A DNA stretch of 64,000 bases, taken from the NCBI RefSeq assembly GCF_918697865.1, contig NZ_CAKKMV010000007.1, forward strand, positions 186,001 to 250,000, written 5' to 3'. The translations under genes were made by a program, and so were the position numbers. Position 1 is the stretch's first letter; each line of letters opens with the position of its first letter. This document shows positions 35,049 through 44,974 of this stretch, in pieces. The notes beneath the pieces were generated by a model. The model saw nothing but the letters and a program-made list of their open reading frames with translations, was not told the DNA's origin and made no database searches. This DNA is from Massilia sp. Bi118 (lineage in GTDB: Bacteria; Pseudomonadota; Gammaproteobacteria; Burkholderiales; Burkholderiaceae_D).

Positions 35049-36668
35049 ATGCAAGAGCTTACCCCGTCCCATATCGCCGAGCGGCTGCACCTGCTCACCG
35101 AAGTCAGCGTCGCCCTCGGCGAGAACCACGACATAGAGGCCTTCCTCGAGCGCATCCTGCGGGTGGCGAAGGGCATGACCAATGCGGACGGCGGCACGCT
35201 GTACCGGCCCAGCCCGGACGGCCAGAGCCTGGCCTTCCACATCTCGCTGAACGATACACTGGAGATCCACCAGGGCGGAGTCAGCGGCAACAGGATCGAC
35301 CTGCCGCCGATCCCGCTGCTCGATGCCTACGGCAGCAGGAACCTGGCCTCGGTGGCGGCCTACGCGGCCAACTTCAACCAGTCGGTGAACATCGAGGACG
35401 TCTACAAGGCCGACGTCTTCAACTTCTCGGGCATGCGCCTGTTCGACCAGACCTTCGGCTATCACTCGCAATCCTTCCTGACGGTGCCGATGACCGACCA
35501 CGAGGGCGAGCTGGTGGGCGTGCTCCAGCTGATCAACGCGATGGATCCCGAGACCGGCGCGATCCGCAGCTTCTCCAGCACCGACCAGCGCTTCATCGAG
35601 GCACTGGCTTCGCAGGCCGCGGTGGCGCTCACCAGCGAGCAGCTGATCCAGCAGCTCGAGAACCTGCTCGAAGCGCTGGTCAACCTGATCAACATCGGCA
35701 TCGACGAGAAGTCGCCCTACACCGGCCGCCACTGCCAGTTCGTGCCCGAGCTGACCATGATGCTGGCCGAGGCGGTGCACAAGACGGACAAGGGGCCGCT
35801 GGCCGGATTCCGCATGAACGACGCCGACCGCAAGGAACTGTGGCTGGCCGGCCTGCTGCACGATTGCGGCAAGATCACGACCCCGGTTCACGTGGTCGAC
35901 AAGTCGACCAAGTTGGAGACCATCTTCGACCGCATCCACATGGTCGACACCCGCATCGAGGTGATGCTGCGCGACGCCGAGATCCGCGCGCTGAAGGCCA
36001 GGCTCGAGCCAGGCGCCAATCACGCGGCCATCGACGACCTGCTGGCCTCGGAGCAGAAGCGCCTGGTTGACGACCGCGAATTCCTGCGCCGCGCCAACGT
36101 CGGCGGCGAGGGCATGCTGCCCGCCGACCAGGAGCGCGTGTACCGCATCGCGCGCCAGCGCTGGACCGGCCCGGGCGGACAAGAGCGCGACCTGCTCGAC
36201 GAAGAGGAAGTCCGCAACCTCACGGTGCGCTTCGGCACCCTGACCGACGACGAGCGCAAGATCATCAACAACCACATCTGGGTCACGATCCGGATGCTGG
36301 AATCGCTGCCCTGGCCCAAGCACCTGAAGAACGTGCCGGAATACGCGGGCGGCCACCACGAGCGCATGGACGGCAAGGGCTATCCGCGCGGCCTGACCCG
36401 CGACCAGATGTCGGTGCAGGCGCGCATCATGGCGATCGCCGACATCTTCGAGGCCCTCACCGCCGCCGACCGCCCCTACAAGAAAGGCAAGACGCTGTCG
36501 GAGTCGCTCGCCATCCTCGGCAAGTTCGCCCAGAACGGGCACATCGACCCCGACCTGTTTGACATCTTCGTGCGCGAGAAGGTCTACCTGAAGTTCGCCC
36601 AGGAGCACATGGATGCGCACCAGGTCGACCCGGTCGACGAGAGCACGATTCCGGGCTATCGGGCGTAA
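35049..36668 (+). CDS. GAF-HD-GYP domain phosphodiesterase
   Basis: A predicted cytoplasmic c-di-GMP phosphodiesterase of 539 residues: an N-terminal GAF domain (about 15-200; SVALGENHDIEAFLERIL and NFSGMRLFDQTFGYHSQSFL), a helical linker, then HD-GYP with H271-D272 in LLHDCGK, HHERMDGKGYPRGL (G444-Y445-P446) and ARIMAIADIFEALTAADRPY. The catalytic HD and GYP motifs are intact. An insertion of about 80 residues (EVMLRDAEIRALKARLE...) separates the HD motif from the second half. The CHASE2-cyclase gene starts 9 bases after its stop, so both signalling enzymes are made together. Confidence 0.92.
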   Translation: MQELTPSHIAERLHLLTEVSVALGENHDIEAFLERILRVAKGMTNADGGTLYRPSPDGQSLAFHISLNDTLEIHQGGVSGNRIDLPPIPLLDAYGSRNLASVAAYAANFNQSVNIEDVYKADVFNFSGMRLFDQTFGYHSQSFLTVPMTDHEGELVGVLQLINAMDPETGAIRSFSSTDQRFIEALASQAAVALTSEQLIQQLENLLEALVNLINIGIDEKSPYTGRHCQFVPELTMMLAEAVHKTDKGPLAGFRMNDADRKELWLAGLLHDCGKITTPVHVVDKSTKLETIFDRIHMVDTRIEVMLRDAEIRALKARLEPGANHAAIDDLLASEQKRLVDDREFLRRANVGGEGMLPADQERVYRIARQRWTGPGGQERDLLDEEEVRNLTVRFGTLTDDERKIINNHIWVTIRMLESLPWPKHLKNVPEYAGGHHERMDGKGYPRGLTRDQMSVQARIMAIADIFEALTAADRPYKKGKTLSESLAILGKFAQNGHIDPDLFDIFVREKVYLKFAQEHMDAHQVDPVDESTIPGYRA

Positions 36669-36677
36669 GGGCGCGAC

Positions 36678-38945
36678 GTGCGCGAACGGTTTCGCAAAGT
36701 CGGGGCACGCTGGGCCGCGGGACTGCTACTGTGCCTGGCGGCCCTGCTGCAGGTGTCGGGCGACCTGCGCCTGGACCCCATCGAGCGTCTCGACACCTTC
36801 ATCGCCGGCCTGCGCATGCGCCTGACGCCGGCCGTGCATGACCCGCGCATCGTGATCGTCGACATCGACGAGAAAAGCATCGCGAAGATCGGCCACTTCC
36901 CCTGGAACCGCAAGGTGATGGCGCAGCTGACCTCCCGGCTGACCGAGCATTACGGCGTGGCGGCGGTCGGCTACGACATCGTGTTCGCGGAAGCGGACGA
37001 CAGTTCGGGTTACGGGGTTCTCGACGAACTGGCGCACAAGGATTTGAAAGACGTGCCGGGCTTCGCGCAGAAGGTCGGGGGATTGAAGGAAGCCCTCGAC
37101 TACGACGGCCTGCTGGTCAAGGCGCTGCGGGACAGGCCGGTGGTTCTGGGCTATACCTTCACGGACGCCGAGCGCAAGGGCAAGCTGCCGGCGCCGGCCT
37201 TCCGTGTCGACGACCTGAACGGGCGGGTGGTGCCCGCGTCCGGCAGCAAGGGCTATATCGCCAACCTGCCGCGCCTGCAGGACGCCGCTGCCGGCGGTGG
37301 GGTCTTCACCGCCAGTCTCGACGCGGACGGCATTCTGCGCAACGCCGCGCTGCTGGTCAGGATCGGTGACGGCTACTACCCGACCCTGTCGCTGGCGACG
37401 GTGGCGGCGGCGCTCGGCGCCAGTCCGCCGAAGCCGGTGTTCCCCAAACCTGCCGACCAGATGTCAGCCAGCGAGCTCGCGACCGCGGCGCCGGAAGCGA
37501 TCGGCCTGTGGATCGGCAGCGGCAAGGAGCGCCGGCAGCTGCAGGTCAGGGTCGGCGAGAACCTGAGCGACGCCATCGAATTCCGCGGTCCCGGTGGCCG
37601 CAAGGGCGGGGCTTTTACCTACGTGTCGGCCAGCGACGTCATCGAAGGCAGGGTGCAAAAGCCTCTGCTCGAAGGGAACATCGTCCTGGTCGGCACCACG
37701 GTACCGGGCCTGAACGACCTGCGGTCGACGCCGGTGAACCCGGAATATCCCGGGGTCGAGGTCCACGCCAACATGATCAAGTCCATCCTCGACGACACGA
37801 TCAAGTTCAGGCCCGATTACGCCGATGCCGTCGACGCCATCGTGCTGGTCGCAAGCGGCATCGCCCTGGCGCTGGCCCTGCCGCTGCTGTCGCCGCTGCC
37901 CGCCGTGCTGCTCACGCTGGCGCTGGCGGGCGCGGTCTGCGGTTTCAACTACTACGCCTACCACACGCTCGACTGGATGCTGCGCCTGGGGATGTCGCTG
38001 ACCCTGATCGCCGGGCTGTTCGTGCTGAACCTCGCCTGGGGATACTTCTTCGAATTTCGCAAGGGCAGGGCGCTGGTCTCGCGCTTTGGCGAATACGTGG
38101 CGCCGGAGCTGGTGGCAAAGATGGCCGAGAACCCGGAAGCCTACAATATGGACGGCGAGAGCCGCGAGCTGTCGGTGATGTTCGTCGACGTGCGCGGCTT
38201 CACCACCATCTCCGAGGGACTCAGCCCGAAGGCCCTGCGCGAGTACATCAACATCTACCTGACCGCGATGTCGGAAGACATCCGCGCCAGTCACCAGGGC
38301 ACCCTCGACAAGTACATCGGCGATGCCGTGATGGCCTTCTGGGGCGCGCCGGTGGCCTTTCCCGACCATGCCAGCCGCGCGGTCGCGACCTCGCTGCGGA
38401 TGCAGGCATCAAGCGAACGATTGAACCGCGATTTCCTGAAACGCGGCTGGCCCGAGCTGAAGATCGGCATCGGCATCAACACGGGCCACATGCACGTGGG
38501 CGACATGGGTTCCAGCATTCGCCGCGCCTACACCGTGATGGGCGACGCCGTGAACCTGGGTTCGCGCCTGGAGGGCATCACCAAGGTCTACGGCGTCGGC
38601 ATCGCAGTCGGCGCCGCTACCCGCCTGGCGGCGCCGGAATTCGTCTACCGCGAGCTGGACCTGGTGCGGGTCAAGGGCAAGAACGAGCCGGTGGCGATCT
38701 TCGAGCCGCTCGGCAAAGCGGCCGAACTGGCGCCGGGCGTGCTCGAGGAGCTGCGCGACTGGGATGCGGCGCTGGCGCTGGTGCGCGCCCAGCAGTGGGA
38801 CCAGGCCCAGGGCCGCATCGAGGCGCTGCGCGCAGCGCATCCGGAGCGCGGCCTCTACCAGCTCTACCTGGAGCGCATCGCCGTCTGGCGCGCGCAGCCG
38901 CCGGGCGAGGGGTGGGACGGCGTCACGACGTTCGACAGCAAGTAG
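36678..38945 (+). CDS. CHASE2-domain class III adenylate cyclase
   Basis: A membrane-bound cyclase of 755 residues. An N-terminal helix leads into a periplasmic CHASE2 sensor (about 50-390; RIVIVDIDEKSIAKIGHFPW at its start, YPGVEVHANMI at its end). Three transmembrane helices (about 393-460) follow, then a class III catalytic domain with metal Asps D504 (MFVDVRGF) and D549 (YIGDAVMAFW), base-contacting K545 and D623, and transition-state N626/R630 (GDAVNLGSR). These residues favour ATP over GTP. The GTG start lies 9 bases after the HD-GYP gene. CHASE2 cyclases often sit beside FecR-domain genes; one lies 6 kb downstream. Confidence 0.9.
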   Translation: MRERFRKVGARWAAGLLLCLAALLQVSGDLRLDPIERLDTFIAGLRMRLTPAVHDPRIVIVDIDEKSIAKIGHFPWNRKVMAQLTSRLTEHYGVAAVGYDIVFAEADDSSGYGVLDELAHKDLKDVPGFAQKVGGLKEALDYDGLLVKALRDRPVVLGYTFTDAERKGKLPAPAFRVDDLNGRVVPASGSKGYIANLPRLQDAAAGGGVFTASLDADGILRNAALLVRIGDGYYPTLSLATVAAALGASPPKPVFPKPADQMSASELATAAPEAIGLWIGSGKERRQLQVRVGENLSDAIEFRGPGGRKGGAFTYVSASDVIEGRVQKPLLEGNIVLVGTTVPGLNDLRSTPVNPEYPGVEVHANMIKSILDDTIKFRPDYADAVDAIVLVASGIALALALPLLSPLPAVLLTLALAGAVCGFNYYAYHTLDWMLRLGMSLTLIAGLFVLNLAWGYFFEFRKGRALVSRFGEYVAPELVAKMAENPEAYNMDGESRELSVMFVDVRGFTTISEGLSPKALREYINIYLTAMSEDIRASHQGTLDKYIGDAVMAFWGAPVAFPDHASRAVATSLRMQASSERLNRDFLKRGWPELKIGIGINTGHMHVGDMGSSIRRAYTVMGDAVNLGSRLEGITKVYGVGIAVGAATRLAAPEFVYRELDLVRVKGKNEPVAIFEPLGKAAELAPGVLEELRDWDAALALVRAQQWDQAQGRIEALRAAHPERGLYQLYLERIAVWRAQPPGEGWDGVTTFDSK

Positions 38946-39001
38946 CCTTCGGTCCAGCCGAAGCCTGTATCGCCCCTGCAACGCAGGCAGCGGCGGCATC
39001 C

Positions 39002-39040
39002 CCCCATCCCGAGGGGAAGATTCCCTAATTTCATGAAATT
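39002..39040. promoter_or_regulatory. tpsB upstream element with a 14-bp palindrome
   Basis: CCCCATC-CC-GAGGGGA (39002-39017) is followed by the perfect 14-bp palindrome AATTTCATGAAATT (39027-39040), just upstream of a possible promoter whose -10 would be TACACT at 39066-39071. The first half resembles 34931-34947. Likely a regulator binding region for the tpsBA-fecR operon. Confidence 0.45.
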
Positions 39041-39100
39041 TTCTCCTGGGCAAGTGAACCTTGTTTACACTCGCCGTCACTGGGATTTCTTCCACAAAAA

Positions 39101-40681
39101 ATGAACAAGAACATGACTTTACGCCTGGCCCGCCTGTTCGCAGGATCGGTGCTGGCAGCCGCCGTCAGCGCGGCATGGGCGGACGACGAAGTCCGCTTCC
39201 CGATCAGCCGCTTCGAGGTCAGCGGCAATACCCTGCTGGCGCCCGCCGAGGTGCAGGCCGCGGTCGCGCCCTGGACCGGGCAGGGACGCGATTTCGGCGA
39301 CGTCCAGCGCGCCCTCGAAGCGCTCGAGGCGCTGTACCACGCGCGCGGCTACAACGTGGTCACCGTCCAGTTGCCCGAGCAGGAGCTGAACGGCGGCGTG
39401 GTGCGCCTGAATGTGATCCAGACCCGCCTGTCCCGCGTGGCCGTCAGCGGCAACCAGTACTTCAGCGAAGCGAACATCCGCGCCGGCCTGCCGTCGCTGC
39501 AGCCGGGCCGGACGCCGAACCTGCAGGAGGTCTCCGCCAACCTGCGCCTGGTGAACGAGAACCCCGCCAGGAAGGTGAAGCTGAACCTGGCCGGCGCCGA
39601 CGCAGAGGACGAGGTCGAAGCCCGTGTCGAGGTGGTCGACGAGCGCCCCTGGAAAGTCATGTTCAGCGCCGATAACACCGGCACCGAGGCCACCGGCGAG
39701 ACCCATGCCGGCGTGATGCTCCAGCATGCGAACCTGTGGGGCCGCGACCATGTCGGCTCGCTCCAGTACACCACCACCGCCGAGCGTCCGGACCGCGTGG
39801 CCGTCTGGTCGGCCGGCTACCACATCCCGCTGTACACGCTCGGCGATTCGGTGGACCTGTTCGCCAGCTACTCGAACGTCGATTCGGGCACCGTCAATGC
39901 CGGCATCTTCGACCTGGCCCTGAGCGGCAAGGGTGCGGTCTACGGCGCGCGCTACACGCATGCGCTGGCCAAGCGCGGGCAGCTGGAGTCGCGCCTGGTC
40001 TACGGCGCCGACTACAAGGCCTACAAGAACAACGTCGTGTTCGGCGGCCAGAACTTCGGCAACGACGTCACCGTGCACCCGCTCAGCATCGGCTGGGCCG
40101 GCAATGCGGTCATGAGCGACGGCGAAGCGAACCTGGCGCTGACCCTGCTGCAGAACATCGCCGGCGGCTCGCGCGGCGGCGCCCGCGATTTCAACGCGGT
40201 GCGCGCAAACGCCAAGGCCAGCTACACCATGCTGCGCTTCTCGGCCGCGATCTCGAACGTGATCGCCGGCGACTGGCAGACCCGCGTGCTGCTGAACGGC
40301 CAGGCCACCGGCGATGCGCTGGTGCCGGGCGAGCAGTTCGGCGCCGGCGGCTCGACCACGGTGCGCGGCTTCGGCGAGCGCGACCTGGCCACCGATTCCG
40401 GCTTCGTCACCAACGTCGAGCTGTACACGCCCAACCTGTGCACGCGCGCTTTCTGGCAGTGCCGCCTGCTGGGCTTCTACGACAGCGCCTGGGGCCAGCG
40501 CAACCACATCCTGCCGGGTGAACTGCGCCGCACCGCGATCTCCAGCGTGGGCCTGGGCCTGCGCTTCGCGGCTGGCGCCAAAGCCAGCGTGCAGCTCGAC
40601 TACGGCCACGGCATCCACACCGGCCAGGTCCAGGCCACCAGCAAGAACAAGCTTCATGTCCGCGTAGGCCTGGCCTACTAG
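39101..40681 (+). CDS. Two-partner secretion outer-membrane translocator (TpsB/FhaC/ShlB family)
   Basis: The outer-membrane barrel that exports the neighbouring TpsA. The 526 residues comprise a signal peptide (MNKNMTLRLARLFAGSVLAA, cleavage near AWA-DD), a first POTRA domain (RFPISRFEVSGNTLL), a second POTRA near residues 105-180 (RVAVSGNQYFSEANIRAGLP), and a 16-strand-type barrel with the family motif VRGFGERDL near residue 425 and an aromatic C-terminus (HVRVGLAY). Translation starts 12 bases before tpsA on the same transcript. No strong Shine-Dalgarno precedes the ATG; a second Met is 4 codons in. Confidence 0.93.
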   Translation: MNKNMTLRLARLFAGSVLAAAVSAAWADDEVRFPISRFEVSGNTLLAPAEVQAAVAPWTGQGRDFGDVQRALEALEALYHARGYNVVTVQLPEQELNGGVVRLNVIQTRLSRVAVSGNQYFSEANIRAGLPSLQPGRTPNLQEVSANLRLVNENPARKVKLNLAGADAEDEVEARVEVVDERPWKVMFSADNTGTEATGETHAGVMLQHANLWGRDHVGSLQYTTTAERPDRVAVWSAGYHIPLYTLGDSVDLFASYSNVDSGTVNAGIFDLALSGKGAVYGARYTHALAKRGQLESRLVYGADYKAYKNNVVFGGQNFGNDVTVHPLSIGWAGNAVMSDGEANLALTLLQNIAGGSRGGARDFNAVRANAKASYTMLRFSAAISNVIAGDWQTRVLLNGQATGDALVPGEQFGAGGSTTVRGFGERDLATDSGFVTNVELYTPNLCTRAFWQCRLLGFYDSAWGQRNHILPGELRRTAISSVGLGLRFAAGAKASVQLDYGHGIHTGQVQATSKNKLHVRVGLAY

Positions 40682-40692
40682 GGAGAACGAGA

Positions 40693-43600
40693 ATGACGAC
40701 GACTATCCAACGAGGCAGCTTCCGCCGCAAGGCGACGCAGTTGCTGCCAATGCTGCTCGCCGCCTGCTACCTGGCCGGCCCGGCCGCGCAAGCCGCGCCG
40801 ACCCTGCCGCAAGTGGTGGCCGGCCAGGCCAGCTTCAACCAGCAGGGCAACGTGTTCTCGATCACGAACACGCCCGGCACCATCATCAACTGGCAGAGCT
40901 TCAATATCGGGGCCGGCGAGATCACCCGTTTCATCCAGCAGAACAGCGACAGCGCGGTGCTGAACCGCATCCTCGGCCAGGACCCGACGAAGATCCTCGG
41001 CGCCCTCCAATCGAACGGCAAGGTCTTCCTGATCAACCCGAACGGCATCCTGTTCGGCCAGGGCGCGCGGGTGGACGTGAACGGCCTGGTGGCCTCGACC
41101 CTGAACCTGTCGGATGCCGATTTCCTGGCCGGGAAGAAGAACTTCCAGGCCGGCGCAGGCACGACGCCGGGCGCGGTGCGCAATGAGGGCGCGATCGCCA
41201 CGCCGAACGGCGGCAAGGTCTTCCTGGTCGCACCGAACATCGAGAATACCGGCATCGTCACGGCGCCGGACGGCGAAGTGGTGCTGGCGGCCGGACGCAG
41301 CGTGCAGCTGGTCGACTCGAGCGATCCGAACCTGCAGGTGGTGGTGTCGGCGCCCGGCGACCAGGCGCTCAACCTGGGCACGCTCATCGCCCAGGGCGGC
41401 CGCATCGGCATCTTCGGCGCGCTGGTGAACCAGCGTGGCCTGGTGAACGCGGACAGCGCCGTGGTCGGCGCGAACGGCAAGATCGTCCTCAAGGCCAGCG
41501 GCAGCACGCTTCTCGCCGCCGGCAGCACGACCAGCGCGAGCGGCGCGGGGCAGGGCGGCGAGATCCAGGTGCTGGGCAAGCAGGTAGCCATCGAAGGCCG
41601 GGCCAGCGTCGACGCCAGCGGCAAGCAGGGCGGCGGCACGGTGCTGGTGGGCGGCGACTATCAAGGCGGGTTGGGAACACTGAGCAGCGTCCAGCGCGCG
41701 CAGTCCACCCGCATGGACGCCGGCGCCGGCATCCGCGCCGACGCCACCGTCGAAGGCAAGGGCGGCAAGGTCGTGCTGTGGTCGGACGGCGAGACCCGCG
41801 CGGCCGGCAGCATCTCCGCGCGCGGCATCGGCGGCGGCAACGGGGGCCTGGTCGAGACCTCGGGCCATGTGCTGGACGTGGACGGCATCGCCGTCAGCGC
41901 GGCCGGCGGCAAGCTGGGGAAGAACGGCAGCTGGCTGCTGGATCCCTACGACATCGAAGTGGTCGCCGGCGGCACGGCCGGCGTGAACGACGTGCGCTCC
42001 AGCACCAGCGGCGCGCAGACCGGCCTCACCCGCGTCGCGCCGTCGACGCTGACGGCCGCGGGCACCGACGTGGTGCTGCAGGCCCAGCACGACCTCACCA
42101 TCAGCGACACGATCGAAGCCGCCGGCAGCGTGCGCGCACAGGCCGGCAACGACATCACCGTGAACGCCCGCGTGGCCAGCCGCGACGGCGACCTCGATTT
42201 CCGCGCCGGGAACGCCTTCCATCTCGGCGCCGCCGGCTCGCTCGAAACCGGCAACTACATCGACATCGCCGCCAACAAGGTGACGCTGGCCGGCGCGGTC
42301 GGCAAGGGCACCGGCACGCAGCTGCCCATCCTGACCTTGACGTCGACCGACCCTGGCCGCACGATCGCGGTCGGCGCAGGCAGCGATGCCGGCATCCTGT
42401 GGCTGGATGCGGCGACCCTGGGCCGCCTGAGTGCCGGCCTGTTCGAGATCAACCTGGGCAACAGCCAGCATACCGGGCCGGTGTCCATCGAGTCGGCGCT
42501 GAACGCGTCTTCCAACCTGGTCCTCGAAAACAGCGGCAAGATCTACGTAAAGGCGCCGGTCAACCTGACGGCGAACCCGGACAGCCGCTTCATCGCCAGC
42601 CTGTACGGCGGGTCGAATGGCCTGATCCAGGTCGGCAACCCGGTGACGGCATCGAAATCGGTGCTGCTGCAGGGCGACCGCGTCTGGATAGCCGCCGCCG
42701 TCAACGCCACCGGCGCGGGCGGCAGCGTCACCCTGATGCCGAATAACACCGGCACCGACATGACGATCGGCGGTGCGGGCAACGAAGTCGGTTTCTCGAT
42801 CGGCCAGGACGCGTTGTCCAGCATCCACGCCTCGACCCTGACGATCGGCGGCCTGGCCGGCGGCACCGGCGGCCTCGACGTCGCGGGCATGGTCAACCTG
42901 ACCGGCGAAGGCGCATTGCCGAAGCTGGTCCTCGACGCCGGCAGCGGCGAACTGGCGATCCGCGCGCCGCTGCTCAGCGCCGGCACCGTGGCCCTGAACT
43001 CGGGCCTGGGTATCTACGAGACTGCGGAAGGCGCAATCGAGGCCAGCGCCGTCGCCGTGCGCGGCGGCCAGGTGGTGCTGAGCGGCGCCAACCGCATCGG
43101 CACCTTCGCCAGCAACAGCGACGGCGCCAACGTCTTCCAGCTCACCAACGACGGCGCGCTCACCATCGGCAGCGTCGACGGCTTGAGCGGCGTCAGCGCG
43201 AACGGCGGCGCCCTGCAGTTCAAGGTGGCCGGCAACCTGCGTCTGGATGCCGATGTCCGCGGCGGCGTGATGGCCCAGCTGGAAGCCGGCAGCGTGAGCG
43301 GCAACGGCACCCTGCAGGCGGACACGGTCTCCCTGCGCACCACCAGCGGCATCGGCAGCGCCACCGCGCCCCTGCATACCGAGGCGAAGGCCCTGATGGC
43401 CTGGAACGCGGGCGAGGGCAGCCGCCCGATCAACATCGCCAACCAGGGCGCGCTGGTGCTGATCAGCGCGGTGCAGGACGGCCCCGCCAACACGGGCGCG
43501 ATCGCGATCGACAGCGTGGGCGGCATGACCGTGCCGGCCTATGCGGGCAACGAAGAGCCGGGCTATTCGGTCGGCGACGTGCGCACCGGCAGCGGCGACA

Positions 43601-44949
43601 TCAGCCTGACCACGCACAGCCCGCTGAGCATCCTGGGCCGCGTGACCACCGACAGCGGCAACGTGCGCCTGGTCGCCGACAATGGCGGCGCCCTGACCAT
43701 CGCCGAGGGCGCGCGCGTGGCCTCCGCCAGCGGCAGCGTGAGCATCACCGCCGGCACCACCCAGATCGCGGCGAATGCGATCAGCGTGTCCAGCCCGGAC
43801 AAGCTGCACGTGAACAGCGGCTCGACCGGCGGCCAGCCCGATCCTGTACCGGGCCAGGACCCGGATCCGGGGCAGAACAAGCCGCCGACCCTGGAAACCT
43901 GCCTTGTCACCCCGGGCGCGGCCGGCTGCGCGGACGTCATTTCGAAAGCGGTGCAGGCCTGCACCATCGACCCGAACGGCGCCAATTGCGCGCAGGTGCT
44001 GCCGAAACTCGAGACCTGCCAGGCCAACCCGGCGGCCCCGGGCTGCAGCGTCGTGCTGTCCCGCCATGAGATCGACGTCTGCCTGGCCGATCCGAAGCTG
44101 CCGGGCTGCGGCGCCACGCTGCCGACCTACGATGCCTGCAAGGCCACGCCGTCGTCGTACGGCTGCGGCACCGTGATCCAGCGCCACGACGCAGTCAGCG
44201 CCTGTATCGCCAATCCGCAGGCGCCGGGCTGCGCCCAGACCCTGCCGACCCTGGCCGAGTGCCGCGCCGACGCCGGCGTCTACGGCTGCGCGCCGGTGCT
44301 GGCGCGCGACCGGTTCCTGGGCTGCGTGGCCCATCCGGAAGGCGCGGGCTGCCTGGAGAACGTGCTGCCCAAGCTGCCGGTCTGCAAACTGACGCCGTCG
44401 GCCGAGGGCTGCGCGCAGGTGCTGGAATTGACCTTCCTGTCCTGCCTGGCCAATCCGAACGATCCAAGCTGCAGCGGCGTGCTGCCGACCCTGTCGCAGT
44501 GCGTGATCAAGAGCGCCGAGCGCGGCTGCGACGCCGTGCTGCCGACACTGGCCCAATGTATCGGCAGCCCCTCGCTGCAGGGCTGCGGCGTGCGCCTGCC
44601 CAGCCTGCAGACTTGCGCTGCCTCGCCGTCGACCGCGGGCTGCGAAGCGGTGCTGCCCAAGCCCGACTTCTGCGGCGCCCATCCGGCCGACCTGAGCTGC
44701 GCCATCTTCACCGGCAACGGCGGCAGCGCCCAGAACGCGGACGGCAAGCAGGTCGCGCAGGCGGTCCAGGGCGTGGTCCAGCTGATCAACCAGAGCAAGC
44801 CGGGCGCCACGACGCCAGGCGCGGGTCAGCAGGGCGAGGCACAAGACGACAAGAATCCTGGCCAGGGCGGCCGCGCCGCCGGGCCGGCGCAAGCGGAAAA
44901 CACCGGAGCAAAGAATGAAAAACCAGCGACCAAACTGTACTGCAACTAA
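40693..44949 (+). CDS. Two-partner secretion exoprotein (TpsA) with C-x8-C repeats
   Basis: A 1418-residue predicted secreted or surface adhesin. An extended signal region (to about residue 35, AAQAAP) precedes the TPS/haemagglutination domain (QASFNQQGNVFSITNTPGTI, NPNGILFG), which is recognised by TpsB. A long beta-helix-forming Gly/Ala-rich repeat region follows to about 1050, then a Pro/Asp linker (PDPVPGQDPDPGQ). Fourteen 18-22-residue repeats (about 1067-1336) each hold Cys-x8-Cys, and a low-complexity Gly/Gln tail ends YCN. Cysteines are almost absent before the repeats. AGGGAGAA precedes the ATG. HMW1-type TpsA proteins stay on the cell through a C-terminal Cys loop; a similar role is possible here. 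Confidence 0.92.
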   Translation: MTTTIQRGSFRRKATQLLPMLLAACYLAGPAAQAAPTLPQVVAGQASFNQQGNVFSITNTPGTIINWQSFNIGAGEITRFIQQNSDSAVLNRILGQDPTKILGALQSNGKVFLINPNGILFGQGARVDVNGLVASTLNLSDADFLAGKKNFQAGAGTTPGAVRNEGAIATPNGGKVFLVAPNIENTGIVTAPDGEVVLAAGRSVQLVDSSDPNLQVVVSAPGDQALNLGTLIAQGGRIGIFGALVNQRGLVNADSAVVGANGKIVLKASGSTLLAAGSTTSASGAGQGGEIQVLGKQVAIEGRASVDASGKQGGGTVLVGGDYQGGLGTLSSVQRAQSTRMDAGAGIRADATVEGKGGKVVLWSDGETRAAGSISARGIGGGNGGLVETSGHVLDVDGIAVSAAGGKLGKNGSWLLDPYDIEVVAGGTAGVNDVRSSTSGAQTGLTRVAPSTLTAAGTDVVLQAQHDLTISDTIEAAGSVRAQAGNDITVNARVASRDGDLDFRAGNAFHLGAAGSLETGNYIDIAANKVTLAGAVGKGTGTQLPILTLTSTDPGRTIAVGAGSDAGILWLDAATLGRLSAGLFEINLGNSQHTGPVSIESALNASSNLVLENSGKIYVKAPVNLTANPDSRFIASLYGGSNGLIQVGNPVTASKSVLLQGDRVWIAAAVNATGAGGSVTLMPNNTGTDMTIGGAGNEVGFSIGQDALSSIHASTLTIGGLAGGTGGLDVAGMVNLTGEGALPKLVLDAGSGELAIRAPLLSAGTVALNSGLGIYETAEGAIEASAVAVRGGQVVLSGANRIGTFASNSDGANVFQLTNDGALTIGSVDGLSGVSANGGALQFKVAGNLRLDADVRGGVMAQLEAGSVSGNGTLQADTVSLRTTSGIGSATAPLHTEAKALMAWNAGEGSRPINIANQGALVLISAVQDGPANTGAIAIDSVGGMTVPAYAGNEEPGYSVGDVRTGSGDISLTTHSPLSILGRVTTDSGNVRLVADNGGALTIAEGARVASASGSVSITAGTTQIAANAISVSSPDKLHVNSGSTGGQPDPVPGQDPDPGQNKPPTLETCLVTPGAAGCADVISKAVQACTIDPNGANCAQVLPKLETCQANPAAPGCSVVLSRHEIDVCLADPKLPGCGATLPTYDACKATPSSYGCGTVIQRHDAVSACIANPQAPGCAQTLPTLAECRADAGVYGCAPVLARDRFLGCVAHPEGAGCLENVLPKLPVCKLTPSAEGCAQVLELTFLSCLANPNDPSCSGVLPTLSQCVIKSAERGCDAVLPTLAQCIGSPSLQGCGVRLPSLQTCAASPSTAGCEAVLPKPDFCGAHPADLSCAIFTGNGGSAQNADGKQVAQAVQGVVQLINQSKPGATTPGAGQQGEAQDDKNPGQGGRAAGPAQAENTGAKNEKPATKLYCN
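43891..44700 (+). repeat. Fourteen C-x8-C protein repeats in TpsA
   Basis: Residues 1067-1336 of TpsA contain 14 units, each with exactly eight residues between two cysteines, for example CQANPAAPGC, CLADPKLPGC and CAASPSTAGC. A loose consensus is LPxLxxC-x-A-x-P-x3-G-C-x2-V-LP. The units are diverged at sequence level, so this is an old repeat array and not a recent tandem expansion. Confidence 0.92.
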
Positions 44950-44974
44950 GCTAGTCACTGGGGGGATGGCGAAC

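Noticed and set aside
43891-44700. Recent DNA tandem repeat or CRISPR-like array in tpsA
   Set aside because: Units are diverged at nucleotide level and are protein repeats in one reading frame. No conserved repeat-spacer pattern.
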